DNA of 64,000 nucleotides. Source: Labilibaculum manganireducens (GTDB lineage Bacteria; Bacteroidota; Bacteroidia; Bacteroidales; Marinifilaceae). The stretch spans positions 124,001-188,000 of the forward strand of contig NZ_MVDE01000002.1 of NCBI RefSeq assembly GCF_002843385.1, written 5' to 3'. Made by a program: the position numbers and the translations under genes. Every line of letters begins with the position of its first letter. The first letter of the stretch is position 1. Positions 16,848-27,675 of this stretch are shown one piece after another. Under the pieces are notes generated by a model that did no database searches, was not told the origin of the DNA, and was given only the letters and a program-made list of their open reading frames with translations.

Positions 16848-19004
16848 TTATGCTTCAGCAGTTTCTTCTTGGTAGGCTGCTAAAAGTTCAACCTGAACTT
16901 CGTTTGGAACTTTTTCGTAGGTGTCAAATTTCATGGTGAATTGAGCTCGACCTCTGGTTAAAGAACTCAACGTAGTAGAGTATTTGTTCATTTCCTTTAA
17001 AGGTACTTTAGCCAGGATTTTTTGAAATCCTTTTTCAGCTTCCATTCCCATAATCATTGCCCGACGAGATTGTAAATCACTCATCACATCGCCCATTCGA
17101 TCTTCAGGCACCAATACTTCAATATTATATATAGGTTCAAGTATTTTTGGCCCTGCATTTTTAAAGGCGGCGCTAAAAGCATGTCGGCCTGCTAATCTAA
17201 ACGAAATTTCATTTGAATCAACCGCGTGCATCTTTCCATCATAAACAACCACACGGATATCCCTGGCATAAGATCCTGTAAGCGGGCCTTCATCCATTTT
17301 TTCCATTATTCCTTTCTGAATGGCCGGAAGGAACCGTGTGTCTATAGCACCACCAACAATACAGTTGCAGAACACTAATTTTCCACCCCAATTCAGTTTG
17401 GTAACTTCGGTGCCACGCAGGTTTACTTTCATTTCTTTCCCATCGATCTTATACATTACAGGATCAGGCATCCCTTCAGTATATGGCTCAATAAGCATGT
17501 GTACTTCTCCAAATTGACCAGAACCTCCGGATTGCTTTTTATGGCGGTAATCTGCCTGGGCAAGTTTGGTGATTGTCTCTCTATAAGGAATCTTAGGAGT
17601 TAGGAACTCAATTTCCAGATGATCGTTGTGACTTAATCTCCATTTAAGAGTGTTCATATGGAATTCGCCCTGTCCGTGTAATATGATTTGCTTTAGTTCT
17701 TTTGAATATTCTATTGTAATAGTAGGGTCTTCTTCGTGCATTCTATGAAGAAGTTCTCCCAGTTTCTCATCATCAGCTTCATCTTTAGCTTTTACAGCGG
17801 TTCTGTACTTTGGTTCAGGAAATTGGATGTCCTTATATACAAAATCACAATCTTTACAATTTAATGTATGATTGTTTTTCGTGTTTTTCAATTTTACAGT
17901 TGCGCCAATGTCGCCTGCAACAAGCTCACTAACTCTCTCTCTGTTTCTGCCTGCGATAATGTACAATTGAGAGACTCTCTCTTTTATATTGTTGTTTATA
18001 TTGATTAAGTCGTCACCTTCTTTAATTCTTCCTGATATAACTTTAAAGTAACTTACTTCTCCAATGTGGGGCTCAATGGATGTTTTAAATACGAAAACTG
18101 AAGTTGGTGCATTAGGGTCGCATTTTGCTTCTCTTCCGCTTACTGTTGGTATGGCAGGCATTTCTGTTACAAATGGAACAATATTTCCAATAAATTCCAT
18201 TAATCGTCTTACGCCCATATCTTTTTTGGCTGAAACACAGAAAACAGGAAAGAAATCACACGCGATCATTCCTTTCTTCATTCCGGTTCGCATTTCATCT
18301 TCTGTCAAAGTTCCTTTTTCAAAAAAAAGTTCCATCAAGTCTTCATCGTTTTCTGCGGCTGATTCAACAAGCTCGTTATGCAGTTCATTGGCTTTATCAA
18401 TTTCAGAGTCCGGTATCGGAAGTATTTCCGGTTCCCCGCCGTCAGGACCCCATTGGTACATTTTCATTTTTAGTACATCAATAAGAGCATTAAAATTTAC
18501 GCCAACGTTTACGGGATATTGTACGATTGAAACTTTACTGCCAAAATTAGTTTTGGCTGATTCAATGCATAGTTCAAAATTAGCTTTGTCATGATCGAGT
18601 TGATTAACAACAAATATCAAGGGCTTATTTAAAGCTGCGGCTCTGCGGCCTATTATCTCTGTGCCAACTTCAACACCATTTAAAGCATTGATAAGCATTA
18701 AACCTGTATCAACAACGTTGAGGGCTGAAATTACTCCTCCGGAAAAATCATCTGCGCCGGGAGTATCAATAAAATTAATCTTCTTTCCTAACCACTCAGT
18801 GTAAAGAACTGTTGAAAAAACAGAGTTCTCATATTCGTGTTCTACAGGGTTGTAATCAGAAACGGTGTTATTATCTTCCACGTTTCCGCGTCTTGTAATA
18901 ACACCGCCTTCAAATAACATTGCTTCAGCAAGGGTAGTTTTACCCGAGCCGGCATTGCCAATGAGGGCGATGTTTTTAATTTCATTTGATTGATACACTT
19001 TCAT
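16848..19004 (-). CDS. fusA2: EF-G paralog (EF-G2-like) with altered GTPase centre
   Basis: 718 residues and all EF-G domains in order: G domain about 1-280, domain II about 300-385, domains III-V to the end. The P-loop is intact (GNAGSGKT, 16-23) but DxxGH reads DTPGADD, so Ala84 replaces the catalytic His. G4 is NQLD in place of NKxD, and the ERGITI switch I motif is replaced by YENSVFST. A Bacteroides EF-G2 paralog without GTPase activity, important in nutrient-poor conditions, has been described, and this gene fits that type. The canonical fusA is at 20427-22541. Weak alternatives are TetM-like ribosomal protection proteins. Confidence 0.87.
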   Translation of the reverse strand: MKVYQSNEIKNIALIGNAGSGKTTLAEAMLFEGGVITRRGNVEDNNTVSDYNPVEHEYENSVFSTVLYTEWLGKKINFIDTPGADDFSGGVISALNVVDTGLMLINALNGVEVGTEIIGRRAAALNKPLIFVVNQLDHDKANFELCIESAKTNFGSKVSIVQYPVNVGVNFNALIDVLKMKMYQWGPDGGEPEILPIPDSEIDKANELHNELVESAAENDEDLMELFFEKGTLTEDEMRTGMKKGMIACDFFPVFCVSAKKDMGVRRLMEFIGNIVPFVTEMPAIPTVSGREAKCDPNAPTSVFVFKTSIEPHIGEVSYFKVISGRIKEGDDLININNNIKERVSQLYIIAGRNRERVSELVAGDIGATVKLKNTKNNHTLNCKDCDFVYKDIQFPEPKYRTAVKAKDEADDEKLGELLHRMHEEDPTITIEYSKELKQIILHGQGEFHMNTLKWRLSHNDHLEIEFLTPKIPYRETITKLAQADYRHKKQSGGSGQFGEVHMLIEPYTEGMPDPVMYKIDGKEMKVNLRGTEVTKLNWGGKLVFCNCIVGGAIDTRFLPAIQKGIMEKMDEGPLTGSYARDIRVVVYDGKMHAVDSNEISFRLAGRHAFSAAFKNAGPKILEPIYNIEVLVPEDRMGDVMSDLQSRRAMIMGMEAEKGFQKILAKVPLKEMNKYSTTLSSLTRGRAQFTMKFDTYEKVPNEVQVELLAAYQEETAEA

Positions 19005-19263
19005 AATGGTATTTTTTTTTGGGTTTGAAAAAAATGTATTTATTTTGGGTTTGAAGTTGATAAAACTTCATTTTTACTTATAAGGTTTTCTAAATTAATT
19101 AACTTTTTAGTTAGATACAATATACATTAAGGGATCTTGGACATAAAAAATTGACATCCATAAATTTTGATCGTATTTTTAACTTTTACTCCTTGATTTT
19201 ACTGGAAGACACGACTCTTTTTTTAATAAACTCAAACAGCTTATTTTTTTGATAGAGAATAAC
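19005..19263. other. Divergent intergenic region before the ribosomal cluster
   Basis: AT-rich, with poly-T tracts and no coding frame or RNA gene. It separates the minus-strand EF-G paralog from the two promoters of the rpsL cluster. No clear promoter match was found for the minus-strand gene. Confidence 0.4.
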
Positions 19264-19294
19264 TTGTCTTTTCTAAAGGCTTTTCTTACCTTTG
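19264..19294 (+). promoter_or_regulatory. Upstream promoter P1 of the ribosomal supercluster
   Basis: TTG at 19264-19266 and TACCTTTG at 19287-19294, separated by 20 bases, fit the Bacteroidota -33/-7 consensus. It lies about 120 bp before rpsL. Confidence 0.65.
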
Positions 19295-19335
19295 TGCGCT
19301 GATTTAAAGGGGTTTTATAAAATTACATGGCTGAA

Positions 19336-19367
19336 TTGCTGATTTTATAAAATAAATAATACCTTTG
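19336..19367 (+). promoter_or_regulatory. Downstream promoter P2 of the ribosomal supercluster
   Basis: TTG at 19336-19338 and TACCTTTG at 19360-19367, separated by 21 bases. The -7 octamer is identical to that of P1, 73 bases upstream. Transcription would start about 40 bases before the rpsL ATG. Confidence 0.7.
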
Positions 19368-19413
19368 CAAACCAAATTGTTAAAAATATTTAATTAAAAA
19401 AGTAATTGTTAAT

Positions 19414-19794
19414 ATGCCTACAATTCAACAGTTAGTTAGAAAAGGAAGAACCAAGCTTATCGATAAAAGCAAGGCTCCGGCATTGGATTCTTGTCCACAG
19501 AGGAGAGGGGTTTGTGTCCGTGTGTATACGACTACACCTAAGAAGCCTAACTCGGCTATGCGTAAAGTTGCCCGTGTTAGATTGACTAACGGAAAAGAAG
19601 TGAATGCTTACATTCCAGGAGAAGGACACAACTTACAGGAACACTCGATCGTTTTGATTAGAGGTGGTCGTGTGAAAGATCTTCCAGGGGTAAGATATCA
19701 CCTTGTTCGTGGTGCTCTTGATGCTTCAGGGGTAGAAGGTCGTAAACAACGTCGTTCTAAGTATGGTACTAAGAGACCTAAAGCTAAAAAGTAA
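19414..19794 (+). CDS. rpsL: Small-subunit ribosomal protein uS12
   Basis: 126 residues, typical of S12. The conserved decoding loops are present: [19 protein letters not shown] (about 40-58) with wild-type Lys at the classic streptomycin positions (PKKPNS and the later [10 protein letters not shown] loop). First gene of the supercluster, under the two promoters at 19264-19367. rpsG follows after 129 bp. Confidence 0.98.
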   Translation: MPTIQQLVRKGRTKLIDKSKAPALDSCPQRRGVCVRVYTTTPKKPNSAMRKVARVRLTNGKEVNAYIPGEGHNLQEHSIVLIRGGRVKDLPGVRYHLVRGALDASGVEGRKQRRSKYGTKRPKAKK

Positions 19795-19923
19795 TTAATT
19801 CTAGTTTTTAAAACTGTGAGTTAATGTTTATGTGTTGTTCTCTATTAAGTTGAGTAAATGATCGTGAGATTTTTGAAGACTGAACCAGGCAGCTACAACG
19901 GATAACTCGTAAACTAAGAGAAA

Positions 19924-20400
19924 ATGAGAAAGTCAAGACCAAAAAAGAGAATCTTATTACCGGATCCAAAGTTTAATGATGTTTTGGTAACAAGATTTGT
20001 GAATGACTTAATGATTGATGGAAAGAAAAACCTTTCCTTTAAAGTGTTTTATGATGCTTTAGAAATCGTTAAAACGAAAACAGAAAAGCTGGAAAAATCT
20101 CCACTTGAGATTTGGAAAAAAGCTTTGGAAAACATTACTCCAGCAGTAGAGGTTAAGAGCCGACGCGTAGGTGGAGCAACTTTTCAAGTTCCTACAGAGA
20201 TTCGTCCTGAAAGAAAAGTTTCAATCGCTATTAAAAGTATGATTCTTTTTGCACGCAAAAGATCTGGTAAATCTATGGCTGAAAAATTGTCTGCAGAAAT
20301 TCTTGGTGGATACAATGAAGAAGGTGGAGCTTACAAGAAGAAAGAAGATACACATAGAATGGCTGAAGCTAACCGTGCTTTTGCTCACTTTAGATTTTAA
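19924..20400 (+). CDS. rpsG: Small-subunit ribosomal protein uS7
   Basis: 158 residues. S7 signature at the N-terminus ([22 protein letters not shown]) and the ending [20 protein letters not shown]. It nucleates 30S head assembly. It sits between rpsL and fusA as in the standard str operon; the 26-bp gap to fusA suggests coupled expression. Confidence 0.98.
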   Translation: MRKSRPKKRILLPDPKFNDVLVTRFVNDLMIDGKKNLSFKVFYDALEIVKTKTEKLEKSPLEIWKKALENITPAVEVKSRRVGGATFQVPTEIRPERKVSIAIKSMILFARKRSGKSMAEKLSAEILGGYNEEGGAYKKKEDTHRMAEANRAFAHFRF

Positions 20401-20426
20401 TAACTGTTAAGCGATTCTTAAAGAAT

Positions 20427-22541
20427 ATGGCAAAGAGAGATTTAAAATTCACCAGAAATATTGGTATCATGGCGCACATCGACGCCGGTAAAACAACGAC
20501 TACTGAGCGTATTTTGTATTATACCGGAGTTTCTCACAAAATTGGTGAGGTGCATGATGGTGCAGCAACAATGGACTGGATGGAGCAAGAGCAAGAGAGA
20601 GGTATTACAATTACTTCTGCTGCAACTACCTGTTTTTGGAATTACGACAGCGAAAAGTATCAGGTAAATATTATTGATACTCCAGGTCACGTTGATTTTA
20701 CCGTTGAGGTAGAGCGATCATTGCGTGTATTGGATGGAGCTGTTGCATGTTTTTGTGCAGTTGGTGGTGTTGAGGCACAATCAGAAACAGTTTGGAGACA
20801 AGCTGATAAATATAAAGTACCACGTATGGGTTTTGTAAATAAAATGGACCGTTCAGGTGCTGATTTTTACAAGGCTGTTCGTGAGGTAAGAGAGAAATTG
20901 GGAGCAAATCCAATTCCTGTTCAAATTCCTATCGGAACTGAAGAAAGTTTTAAAGGTGTGGTTGATTTGATCGCAATGAAAGCTGTTATTTGGTATGATG
21001 ACGAGAACGGAACTAATTATACATTAGAGGATATTCCTGACTACTTAGTTGAAGAAGCTAATGAGTGGAGAGAAACACTTGTAGAGGCTGTTGCAGTGCA
21101 TGATGAAGATATGATGGAGCGTTTCTTTGAAGATCCTGATTCTATTACTGAGCAGGAGCTTTTAAATGTGATTCGCAAAGCTACTATCGCTATGGATATT
21201 GTTCCAATGTTGTGTGGTTCGGCATTTAAAAATAAAGGTGTTCAGCGTTTGTTGGATGCTGTTATTACATTCTTGCCATCTCCTTTAGATGTTGATGCTA
21301 TTGTTGGTAAAGTTCCGGGAACAGATGAAGTAGTTTCAAGACAACCTTCTGTTGACGAGCCTTTGGCTGCTTTGGCATTTAAAATTGCTACCGATCCATT
21401 TGTAGGTCGTTTGGCTTTTACTCGTTTGTATTCTGGATCTATTGATGCTGGTTCTTACGTTTATAATGTTAGAACAGGTAACAAAGAACGTATTTCGCGT
21501 TTATATCAAATGCACTCAAACAAGCAAAATGCGATTGATCGTGTAGAAGCTGGTGATATTTGTGCATGTGTTGGGTTTAAAGATATTAGAACAGGTGATA
21601 CATTGTGTCAAAAAGAAACTTCAATCGAGCTTGAATCGATGGATTTTCCAGAGCCGGTAATTGGTATTGCTATTGAGCCTTTAACTCAGAAAGATCTTGA
21701 TAAAATGGGTATGGCATTGGCTAAATTAGCTGAAGAAGATCCAACTTTCCATGTGAAAACTGACGAAGAATCAGGACAAACTGTTATTTCTGGTATGGGT
21801 GAACTTCACTTGGATATCATCGTTGACCGTTTGAAGCGTGAATTCAAAGTAGAGTGTAATCAAGGTGCGCCTCAGGTTGCATACAAAGAAGCTATTACCG
21901 GAACTGTTAATCACCGTCAGGTATTTAAGAAACAGTCTGGTGGTCGTGGTAAATTTGCTGATATTATTTTCAACTTGTCTCCAGTGGATGCCGATTTTGA
22001 AGGAGAAGGATTACAGTTTGTAGACAAAGTTAAAGGTGGTAATATCCCTAAGGAATTTATTCCATCTGTACAAAAAGGTTTCAAAGAAGCAATGAAAAAT
22101 GGTGTGTTGGCAGGTTATACTGTTGATTCATTAAAAGTTGAATTGCTTGACGGATCTTTCCATCCTGTGGATTCTGATCAGCTTTCGTTTGAATTGGCAG
22201 CAAAGCAAGGATACAGAGAAGCTTGTGGTAAAGCGAAACCGGTACTTCTTGAGCCAATCATGAAAATTGAAGTTATCACACCAGAAGAATATATGGGTGA
22301 TATCATTGGTGACTTGAATAAACGTAGAGGTCAGATTGAAGGAATGGAGTCTAAGCATGGAGCACGCGTTGTTAATGCTACAGTGCCATTGTCAGAGCAA
22401 TTTGGATACGTTACTGTATTGAGAACCTTATCCTCTGGTCGAGCAAATTCTTCTATGGAATTTGATCATTTTGCTGAGGTGCCAAAAGGTATTGCAAAAG
22501 AAGTGGTTGAGAAAGCCAAGGGTAAAGTTGAATTACTATAG
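20427..22541 (+). CDS. fusA: Translation elongation factor G
   Basis: 704 residues, canonical EF-G driving tRNA-mRNA translocation. The GTPase centre is intact: [14 protein letters not shown] (P-loop), [11 protein letters not shown] (switch I), DTPGHVDF with the catalytic His, and NKMDRSGAD (G4). Domains II-V follow and end in [13 protein letters not shown]. It is the house copy that contrasts with the divergent paralog at 16848-19004. No tuf gene follows; rpsJ comes next after 24 bp. Confidence 0.98.
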   Translation: MAKRDLKFTRNIGIMAHIDAGKTTTTERILYYTGVSHKIGEVHDGAATMDWMEQEQERGITITSAATTCFWNYDSEKYQVNIIDTPGHVDFTVEVERSLRVLDGAVACFCAVGGVEAQSETVWRQADKYKVPRMGFVNKMDRSGADFYKAVREVREKLGANPIPVQIPIGTEESFKGVVDLIAMKAVIWYDDENGTNYTLEDIPDYLVEEANEWRETLVEAVAVHDEDMMERFFEDPDSITEQELLNVIRKATIAMDIVPMLCGSAFKNKGVQRLLDAVITFLPSPLDVDAIVGKVPGTDEVVSRQPSVDEPLAALAFKIATDPFVGRLAFTRLYSGSIDAGSYVYNVRTGNKERISRLYQMHSNKQNAIDRVEAGDICACVGFKDIRTGDTLCQKETSIELESMDFPEPVIGIAIEPLTQKDLDKMGMALAKLAEEDPTFHVKTDEESGQTVISGMGELHLDIIVDRLKREFKVECNQGAPQVAYKEAITGTVNHRQVFKKQSGGRGKFADIIFNLSPVDADFEGEGLQFVDKVKGGNIPKEFIPSVQKGFKEAMKNGVLAGYTVDSLKVELLDGSFHPVDSDQLSFELAAKQGYREACGKAKPVLLEPIMKIEVITPEEYMGDIIGDLNKRRGQIEGMESKHGARVVNATVPLSEQFGYVTVLRTLSSGRANSSMEFDHFAEVPKGIAKEVVEKAKGKVELL

Positions 22542-22565
22542 TTTTATCGTATAATATTAAATAAT

Positions 22566-22871
22566 ATGAGCCAAAAAATTAGAATTAAACTGAAATCTTA
22601 CGATCACAACTTGGTTGATAACTCGGCTGAGAAAATCGTTAAGACAGTTAAGGCTACAGGTGCAGTAGTAAGTGGTCCTATTCCACTTCCAACTCACAAA
22701 AGAATTTTTACCGTTCTTCGTTCAACTTTCGTGAACAAGAAATCAAGAGAGCAGTTTCAACTTTCTTCATTCAAACGTCTGATTGATATTTACAGTTCTA
22801 CTGCAAGTACAATTGATGCTCTAATGAAACTAGAGTTGCCTAGTGGAGTTGAGGTAGAGATTAAAGTTTGA
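22566..22871 (+). CDS. rpsJ: Small-subunit ribosomal protein uS10
   Basis: 101 residues, the standard S10 length. Diagnostic segments: [13 protein letters not shown] at the start, [17 protein letters not shown] in the middle. Head of the S10 part of the cluster, 24 bp after fusA, with no separate promoter visible. Confidence 0.98.
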   Translation: MSQKIRIKLKSYDHNLVDNSAEKIVKTVKATGAVVSGPIPLPTHKRIFTVLRSTFVNKKSREQFQLSSFKRLIDIYSSTASTIDALMKLELPSGVEVEIKV

Positions 22872-22908
22872 TAAACTGTTAGATTTATTTTTTAAAAAAT
22901 AAAGAAAA

Positions 22909-23526
22909 ATGCCAGGATTAATTGGAAAAAAAATCGGAATGACTTCCGTTTACAGTGCCGAGGGAAAAAATATTCCATGCACTGTCATTGAGGCAGGTCC
23001 ATGTGTTGTAACCCAGATCAAAACTATTGAAACTGATGGTTACGAAGCACTTCAGTTGGCTTTCGACGAAAAGAAAGAAAAGCGAACAACGAAGGCGCTA
23101 GATGGGCACTTTAAAAAGGCAAATACAACCCCTAAGAAAAAACTTGTTGAATTCGACGATTTCGGAGCTGAGTACAAGTTAGGAGATGTTATTACAATTG
23201 ATATTATCGAGGAGTCTACTTTTGTAGATATCACAGGTATATCAAAAGGTAAAGGTTTTCAAGGGGTAGTGAAACGTCATGGTTTTGGCGGAGTAGGAGG
23301 ACAGACACACGGTCAGCATAACCGTTTGCGTGCTCCAGGTTCTATTGGTGCTGCATCTTACCCAGCTCGCGTATTTAAAGGCATGAGAATGGCCGGACGT
23401 ATGGGTGGGGACACTGTGAAGGTGGAAAACCTTCAGGTTCTTAAGGTTATTCCTGAGAACAACTTATTATTAGTTAAAGGATCTCTTCCAGGGTCTAAAG
23501 GTTCATACGTAATTATTGAAAAGTAA
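22909..23526 (+). CDS. rplC: Large-subunit ribosomal protein uL3
   Basis: 205 residues. Starts [13 protein letters not shown], as usual for L3, and carries the extended central loop [20 protein letters not shown] near the peptidyl-transferase centre. The stop overlaps the rplD start (TAATG), implying translational coupling. Confidence 0.98.
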   Translation: MPGLIGKKIGMTSVYSAEGKNIPCTVIEAGPCVVTQIKTIETDGYEALQLAFDEKKEKRTTKALDGHFKKANTTPKKKLVEFDDFGAEYKLGDVITIDIIEESTFVDITGISKGKGFQGVVKRHGFGGVGGQTHGQHNRLRAPGSIGAASYPARVFKGMRMAGRMGGDTVKVENLQVLKVIPENNLLLVKGSLPGSKGSYVIIEK

Positions 23527-24158
23527 TGGAATTAACTATTTTAAATAAATCTGGAGAAGATACAGGCAGAAAAATTGAGTTGAACGACTCGGTTTTTGCA
23601 ATTGAACCAAACGAACACGCTATTTACCTAGATGTTAAGCAATATTTAGCTAACCAACGTCAGGGAACTCACAAATCGAAAGAAAGAGCTGAGATCTCAG
23701 GTAGTACTAAGAAAATAAAGAAACAAAAAGGTACTGGTACAGCTCGTGCGGGTAGCATTAAATCGCCTGTGTTCAGAGGGGGAGGACGAGTATTCGGTCC
23801 ACGTCCAAGAAACTATAGTTTCAAATTGAATAAGAAATTAAAGCAATTAGCTCGTCGTTCAGCTTTAAGTTTAAAAGCTCAAAATGATGGTTTGTTAATT
23901 ATCGAAGATTTCAATTTTGAAGCTGTTAAGACAAAAAGTTTTGTTGAACTTCAAAAAAACCTGAAAGTATCTGATAAAAAAGTACTTTTGGTGTTAGCCG
24001 AAGACAATAAAAACATATATTTGTCTTCTCGTAATTTGAAGAATGTTGAAGTTGTACGTGTTTCTGATCTTGCAACTTACGATATTATGAAAGCTTCAGC
24101 TTTGTTATTTGTAGAGAGCTCCGTAAAAGGGCTCGATGAAATGTTTAAACTAAATTAA
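23526..24158 (+). CDS. rplD: Large-subunit ribosomal protein uL4
   Basis: 210 residues. The long exit-tunnel loop is visible: [20 protein letters not shown] followed by [20 protein letters not shown]. Its ATG overlaps the rplC stop by one base. In E. coli L4 represses the S10 operon; no equivalent leader was identified here. Confidence 0.98.
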   Translation: MELTILNKSGEDTGRKIELNDSVFAIEPNEHAIYLDVKQYLANQRQGTHKSKERAEISGSTKKIKKQKGTGTARAGSIKSPVFRGGGRVFGPRPRNYSFKLNKKLKQLARRSALSLKAQNDGLLIIEDFNFEAVKTKSFVELQKNLKVSDKKVLLVLAEDNKNIYLSSRNLKNVEVVRVSDLATYDIMKASALLFVESSVKGLDEMFKLN

Positions 24159-24167
24159 GTTTAAAAG

Positions 24168-24458
24168 ATGGAAATTTTAATCAAACCGATCGTTACCGAG
24201 AAGATGACAGCCCAAAGCGAAAAATTAAATTGCTTTGGATTTGTCGTGGATCGCAGAGCGAAGAAGATCGAAATTAAAAAGGCAATTGAATCAATGTACA
24301 ACGTTAAGGTAGCGGCAGTCAATACCATGAATTATCAGGGTAAGAAGAAGAGCCGTTTTACTAAAGCTGGTGCAATTGAAGGAAGAACTGCTTCTTTTAA
24401 GAAAGCGATCGTTACTTTAGTTGATGGGGATAAAATAGATTTTTATAGCAATATTTAA
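24168..24458 (+). CDS. rplW: Large-subunit ribosomal protein uL23
   Basis: 96 residues. Begins with the conserved IKPIVTEKM and includes VAAVNTMNYQGKKKSR. It lies at the tunnel exit and docks SRP and trigger factor. Nine bp after rplD and 7 bp before rplB. Confidence 0.98.
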   Translation: MEILIKPIVTEKMTAQSEKLNCFGFVVDRRAKKIEIKKAIESMYNVKVAAVNTMNYQGKKKSRFTKAGAIEGRTASFKKAIVTLVDGDKIDFYSNI

Positions 24459-24465
24459 TTAGAAA

Positions 24466-25290
24466 ATGGCTGTACGTAAATTAAGACCTGTAACTCCTGG
24501 TCAAAGGCATAAGATTCTTAACACCTTTGAGCAGGTTACTACAGACAAACCTGAAAAATCATTGTTAAGACCAATGAAAAAAACCGGTGGTAGAAATAAC
24601 TCCGGTAAGATGACAATGAGATATATAGGTGGTGGTCACAAAAGAAGATATCGAGTTATTGATTTCAAAAGAGACAAAGATGGCGTTCCTGCCAAAGTGG
24701 TTTCGATTGAGTACGATCCAAACCGTACTGCGCGCATAGCTTTGCTAGTGTATGCAGATGGTGAGAAACGTTACATCGTCGCACCAAATGGATTGGAAGT
24801 TGGTCAGTCTTTGCTTTCTGGAAATAAAATAGCTCCTGAAATCGGAAATTCAATGCCATTATCTGATATCCCATTAGGTACAATAATTCATAATATTGAA
24901 TTAAGACCCTCTCAAGGTGCAGTGATGGCTCGTAGCGCTGGTGCATATGCCCAACTCGTAGCACGAGATGGTAAGTATGCATCTATCAAATTGCCTTCTA
25001 GTGAAGTTAGAATGATTCTTGTAACCTGTAAGGCTACTATCGGAACTGTTTCTAATACTGACCATGCGTTAGAAAGAAGTGGTAAAGCCGGACGTACTCG
25101 TTGGTTGGGAAGAAGACCTAGAGTTCGTGGTGTGGTAATGAATCCAGTAGATCACCCAATGGGTGGTGGTGAAGGTAAATCTTCAGGTGGACATCCACGT
25201 TCTAGAACAGGTGTTTTAGCAAAAGGTTTCAAAACCAGAGCTAAAAAGAATGCTTCTAATAAGTATATTGTTGAAAGAAGGAAAAAATAA
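24466..25290 (+). CDS. rplB: Large-subunit ribosomal protein uL2
   Basis: 274 residues, standard L2. [15 protein letters not shown] and the near-universal C-terminal segment [19 protein letters not shown], with the catalytically important His, are both present. Required for subunit association and peptidyl transfer. Followed by rpsS after 18 bp. Confidence 0.98.
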   Translation: MAVRKLRPVTPGQRHKILNTFEQVTTDKPEKSLLRPMKKTGGRNNSGKMTMRYIGGGHKRRYRVIDFKRDKDGVPAKVVSIEYDPNRTARIALLVYADGEKRYIVAPNGLEVGQSLLSGNKIAPEIGNSMPLSDIPLGTIIHNIELRPSQGAVMARSAGAYAQLVARDGKYASIKLPSSEVRMILVTCKATIGTVSNTDHALERSGKAGRTRWLGRRPRVRGVVMNPVDHPMGGGEGKSSGGHPRSRTGVLAKGFKTRAKKNASNKYIVERRKK

Positions 25291-25308
25291 TTTGATAATT
25301 AGATTGTT

Positions 25309-25578
25309 ATGAGTCGTTCATTAAAAAAAGGACCTTTTATCGATTTCAAGCTGGAAAGACGAGTGTTGGGACAAAACGAATCAGGGAAAAAAACAGTTGT
25401 TAAAACCTGGTCAAGACGTTCAATGATCTCTCCGGATTTCGTAGGTCATACGATCGCCGTGCACAACGGAAACAAATTCATTCCTGTTTATGTTACTGAA
25501 AACATGGTAGGACATAAATTAGGTGAATTTGCACCAACTCGTACTTTTAGAGGACATGCTGACAAGAAAAAAAGATAA
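25309..25578 (+). CDS. rpsS: Small-subunit ribosomal protein uS19
   Basis: 89 residues. The start [16 protein letters not shown], the central [20 protein letters not shown] and the ending [18 protein letters not shown] are S19 signatures. Located between rplB and rplV as in other bacteria. Confidence 0.98.
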   Translation: MSRSLKKGPFIDFKLERRVLGQNESGKKTVVKTWSRRSMISPDFVGHTIAVHNGNKFIPVYVTENMVGHKLGEFAPTRTFRGHADKKKR

Positions 25579-25618
25579 GCATGTCATTGGTTTTAATTAA
25601 CATTTTGAATTTGTAAAA

Positions 25619-26038
25619 ATGGGTGCAAGAAAAAGAATAAAAGCAAACCAAATAAAGGAGGAAAACAAGAGCAAAGCATTTGCTAGCTTGAGAAATGTTC
25701 CTACTTCACCTCGCAAAATGAGACTGGTTACCGATATGGTAAGAGGTATGGAGGTGAACCGAGCTTTAGATGTACTTCGTTTCAGTCCGAAGGAGGCATC
25801 AAATCGCGTAGAAAAACTATTGCTTTCAGCTATTGCCAATTGGCAGGCTAAGAATGAAGGGCAAAGAATTGAGGAAAGCGCATTATACGTTAAAGAAATT
25901 AGCGTAGATTCAGCGAGAATCCTTAAACGTTTAAGACCTGCCCCTCAGGGAAGAGCACATAGAATAAAGAAGAGATCAAATCATGTAACTATATTGTTGG
26001 GCAGCAAAACAGCTGAAGCCGATAGTACTAAACAATAG
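25619..26038 (+). CDS. rplV: Large-subunit ribosomal protein uL22
   Basis: 139 residues with the L22 core: [18 protein letters not shown] and the tunnel hairpin [20 protein letters not shown] near 108-127. The hairpin has no insertion or deletion of the kind linked to macrolide resistance. Six bp before rpsC. Confidence 0.97.
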   Translation: MGARKRIKANQIKEENKSKAFASLRNVPTSPRKMRLVTDMVRGMEVNRALDVLRFSPKEASNRVEKLLLSAIANWQAKNEGQRIEESALYVKEISVDSARILKRLRPAPQGRAHRIKKRSNHVTILLGSKTAEADSTKQ

Positions 26039-26043
26039 TTAGA

Positions 26044-26754
26044 ATGGGACAAAAAGTAAATCCAATCGGAAATAGACTAGGAATCATCAGAGGATGGGAT
26101 TCTAACTGGTTTGGCGGAAAAAACTACGGCGATAAGCTTGTTGAAGATACCAAAATTAGAAAATACCTAAATGCTCGTTTAGCAAAAGCAAGTATTTCTA
26201 AAATCATCATCGAAAGAACTCTAAAGTTGATCACTATTACTGTTAACACTGCACGTCCGGGTATTATTATCGGAAAAGGTGGTCAGGAAGTTGATAAGCT
26301 GAAAGAAGAGTTGAAGAAGATTACTGACAAAGAGGTACAAATTAACATCTTTGAAATTAAGCGTCCGGAAATGGATGCAGTAATCGTTGCTAATAACATT
26401 GCTCGTCAAATTGAAGGTCGTATCGCCTATCGTCGTGCAATTAAGATGGCTATTGCTTCTACTATGAGAATGGGTGCAGAGGGAATAAAAATACAGATTT
26501 CTGGTCGTTTGAACGGTGCTGAAATGGCTCGTTCAGAAATGTACAAAGAAGGACGTACACCGCTGCACACCTTAAGAGCTGATATCGATTATTGTTTAGC
26601 CGAAGCTTTAACAACTTACGGTTTGCTAGGTATCAAAGTTTGGATCTGTAAAGGTGAAGTTTACGGTAAGCGTGACTTAACCCCTAACGCAGGAATGCGT
26701 GATGGAAGAGCTCCAAAAGGAAAAGGTGGTTTTAATAGAAGAAAAAAGAAGTAG
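26044..26754 (+). CDS. rpsC: Small-subunit ribosomal protein uS3
   Basis: 236 residues. [14 protein letters not shown] opens the protein, the KH domain carries [12 protein letters not shown], and the C-terminal domain has [15 protein letters not shown]. It ends in a basic Gly/Lys tail. Part of the mRNA entry site. Confidence 0.98.
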   Translation: MGQKVNPIGNRLGIIRGWDSNWFGGKNYGDKLVEDTKIRKYLNARLAKASISKIIIERTLKLITITVNTARPGIIIGKGGQEVDKLKEELKKITDKEVQINIFEIKRPEMDAVIVANNIARQIEGRIAYRRAIKMAIASTMRMGAEGIKIQISGRLNGAEMARSEMYKEGRTPLHTLRADIDYCLAEALTTYGLLGIKVWICKGEVYGKRDLTPNAGMRDGRAPKGKGGFNRRKKK

Positions 26755-26780
26755 TCTTTAAATTTTAAAGAATTAGTACG

Positions 26781-27212
26781 ATGTTACAACCAAAAAGGAC
26801 AAAATTTAGGAGACAACAAAAGGGACGAATCAAAGGCAATGCCGGTCGCGGTACTGAATTAGCATTCGGATCTTTTGGGATCAAATCACTTGAAACTAAG
26901 TGGATCACTGGTCGTCAAATTGAAGCTGCTCGTGTGGCAGTAACCCGATATATGCAAAGACAAGGTCAAATCTGGATTAGAATTTTTCCAGATAAACCAA
27001 TCACTAAGAAACCTGCTGAGGTTCGTATGGGTAAAGGTAAAGGTTCACCAGAAGGATTCGTTGCTCCTGTATCGCCAGGAAGAATGTTATTCGAATGCGA
27101 AGGGGTACCTTTCGAAGTTGCTAAAGAAGCACTACGTTTAGCAGCTCAAAAATTACCTGTAACTACCAAATTTGTCGTAAGACGTGATTATGTTGAAAAT
27201 TCAAATGATTAA
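26781..27212 (+). CDS. rplP: Large-subunit ribosomal protein uL16
   Basis: 143 residues. [16 protein letters not shown] and [19 protein letters not shown] (about 83-101) are diagnostic. The Arg in VSPGR corresponds to the residue hydroxylated in E. coli L16. Two bp before rpmC. Confidence 0.98.
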   Translation: MLQPKRTKFRRQQKGRIKGNAGRGTELAFGSFGIKSLETKWITGRQIEAARVAVTRYMQRQGQIWIRIFPDKPITKKPAEVRMGKGKGSPEGFVAPVSPGRMLFECEGVPFEVAKEALRLAAQKLPVTTKFVVRRDYVENSND

Positions 27213-27214
27213 TC

Positions 27215-27412
27215 ATGAAGAATTCAGAAATTAAAGAGTTAACAACACCGGAAATAGTAGAAAAGGTAGATCTTGAAAGATCTACATTAACTCGATTCAA
27301 GCTAAATCACGCTATTTCACCTTTGGAAAATCCTTTGCAAATAAAGGTAACCCGACGTAACATTGCTAGACTTGTAACTGAGTTGCGTCACAGGCAATTA
27401 ACTGATAAGTAA
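27215..27412 (+). CDS. rpmC: Large-subunit ribosomal protein uL29
   Basis: 65 residues, a small two-helix protein at the tunnel exit. MKNSEIKELTTPEIVEKV at the start and NPLQIKVTRRNIARLVTELR near the end match L29. Located between rplP and rpsQ as expected. Confidence 0.97.
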   Translation: MKNSEIKELTTPEIVEKVDLERSTLTRFKLNHAISPLENPLQIKVTRRNIARLVTELRHRQLTDK

Positions 27413-27418
27413 AAAGTG

Positions 27419-27673
27419 ATGGAAAGAAATCTTAGAAAAGAACGTATCGGGGTTGTGGTAAGCAATAAAATGGAGAAATCCATAACTATTGTTGTGCATA
27501 CCAAAGAGAAGCACCCAATTTACGGCAAGTTTGTGAACAAGTCGAAGAAATTCACTGCTCATGACGAAGAAAACACCTGTAATGAAGGTGATACCGTAAA
27601 AATCATGGAAACCCGACCTATTAGTAAAAACAAGAGTTGGAGATTAGTTGAAATTATTGAAAGAGCTAAGTAA
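27419..27673 (+). CDS. rpsQ: Small-subunit ribosomal protein uS17
   Basis: 84 residues from the ATG at 27419. A GTG one codon upstream (27416) is in frame, but the ATG gives the usual [18 protein letters not shown] start. The S17 signature [33 protein letters not shown] spans about 46-78. Binds 16S rRNA helices in the body of the small subunit. Confidence 0.97.
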   Translation: MERNLRKERIGVVVSNKMEKSITIVVHTKEKHPIYGKFVNKSKKFTAHDEENTCNEGDTVKIMETRPISKNKSWRLVEIIERAK

Positions 27674-27675
27674 AC

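Noticed and set aside
20442-20913. Minus-strand frames inside fusA
   Set aside because: Antisense shadows of a highly conserved gene with no promoter or family match.
27416-27418. GTG as start of rpsQ
   Set aside because: The ATG directly after it yields the usual S17 N-terminus.
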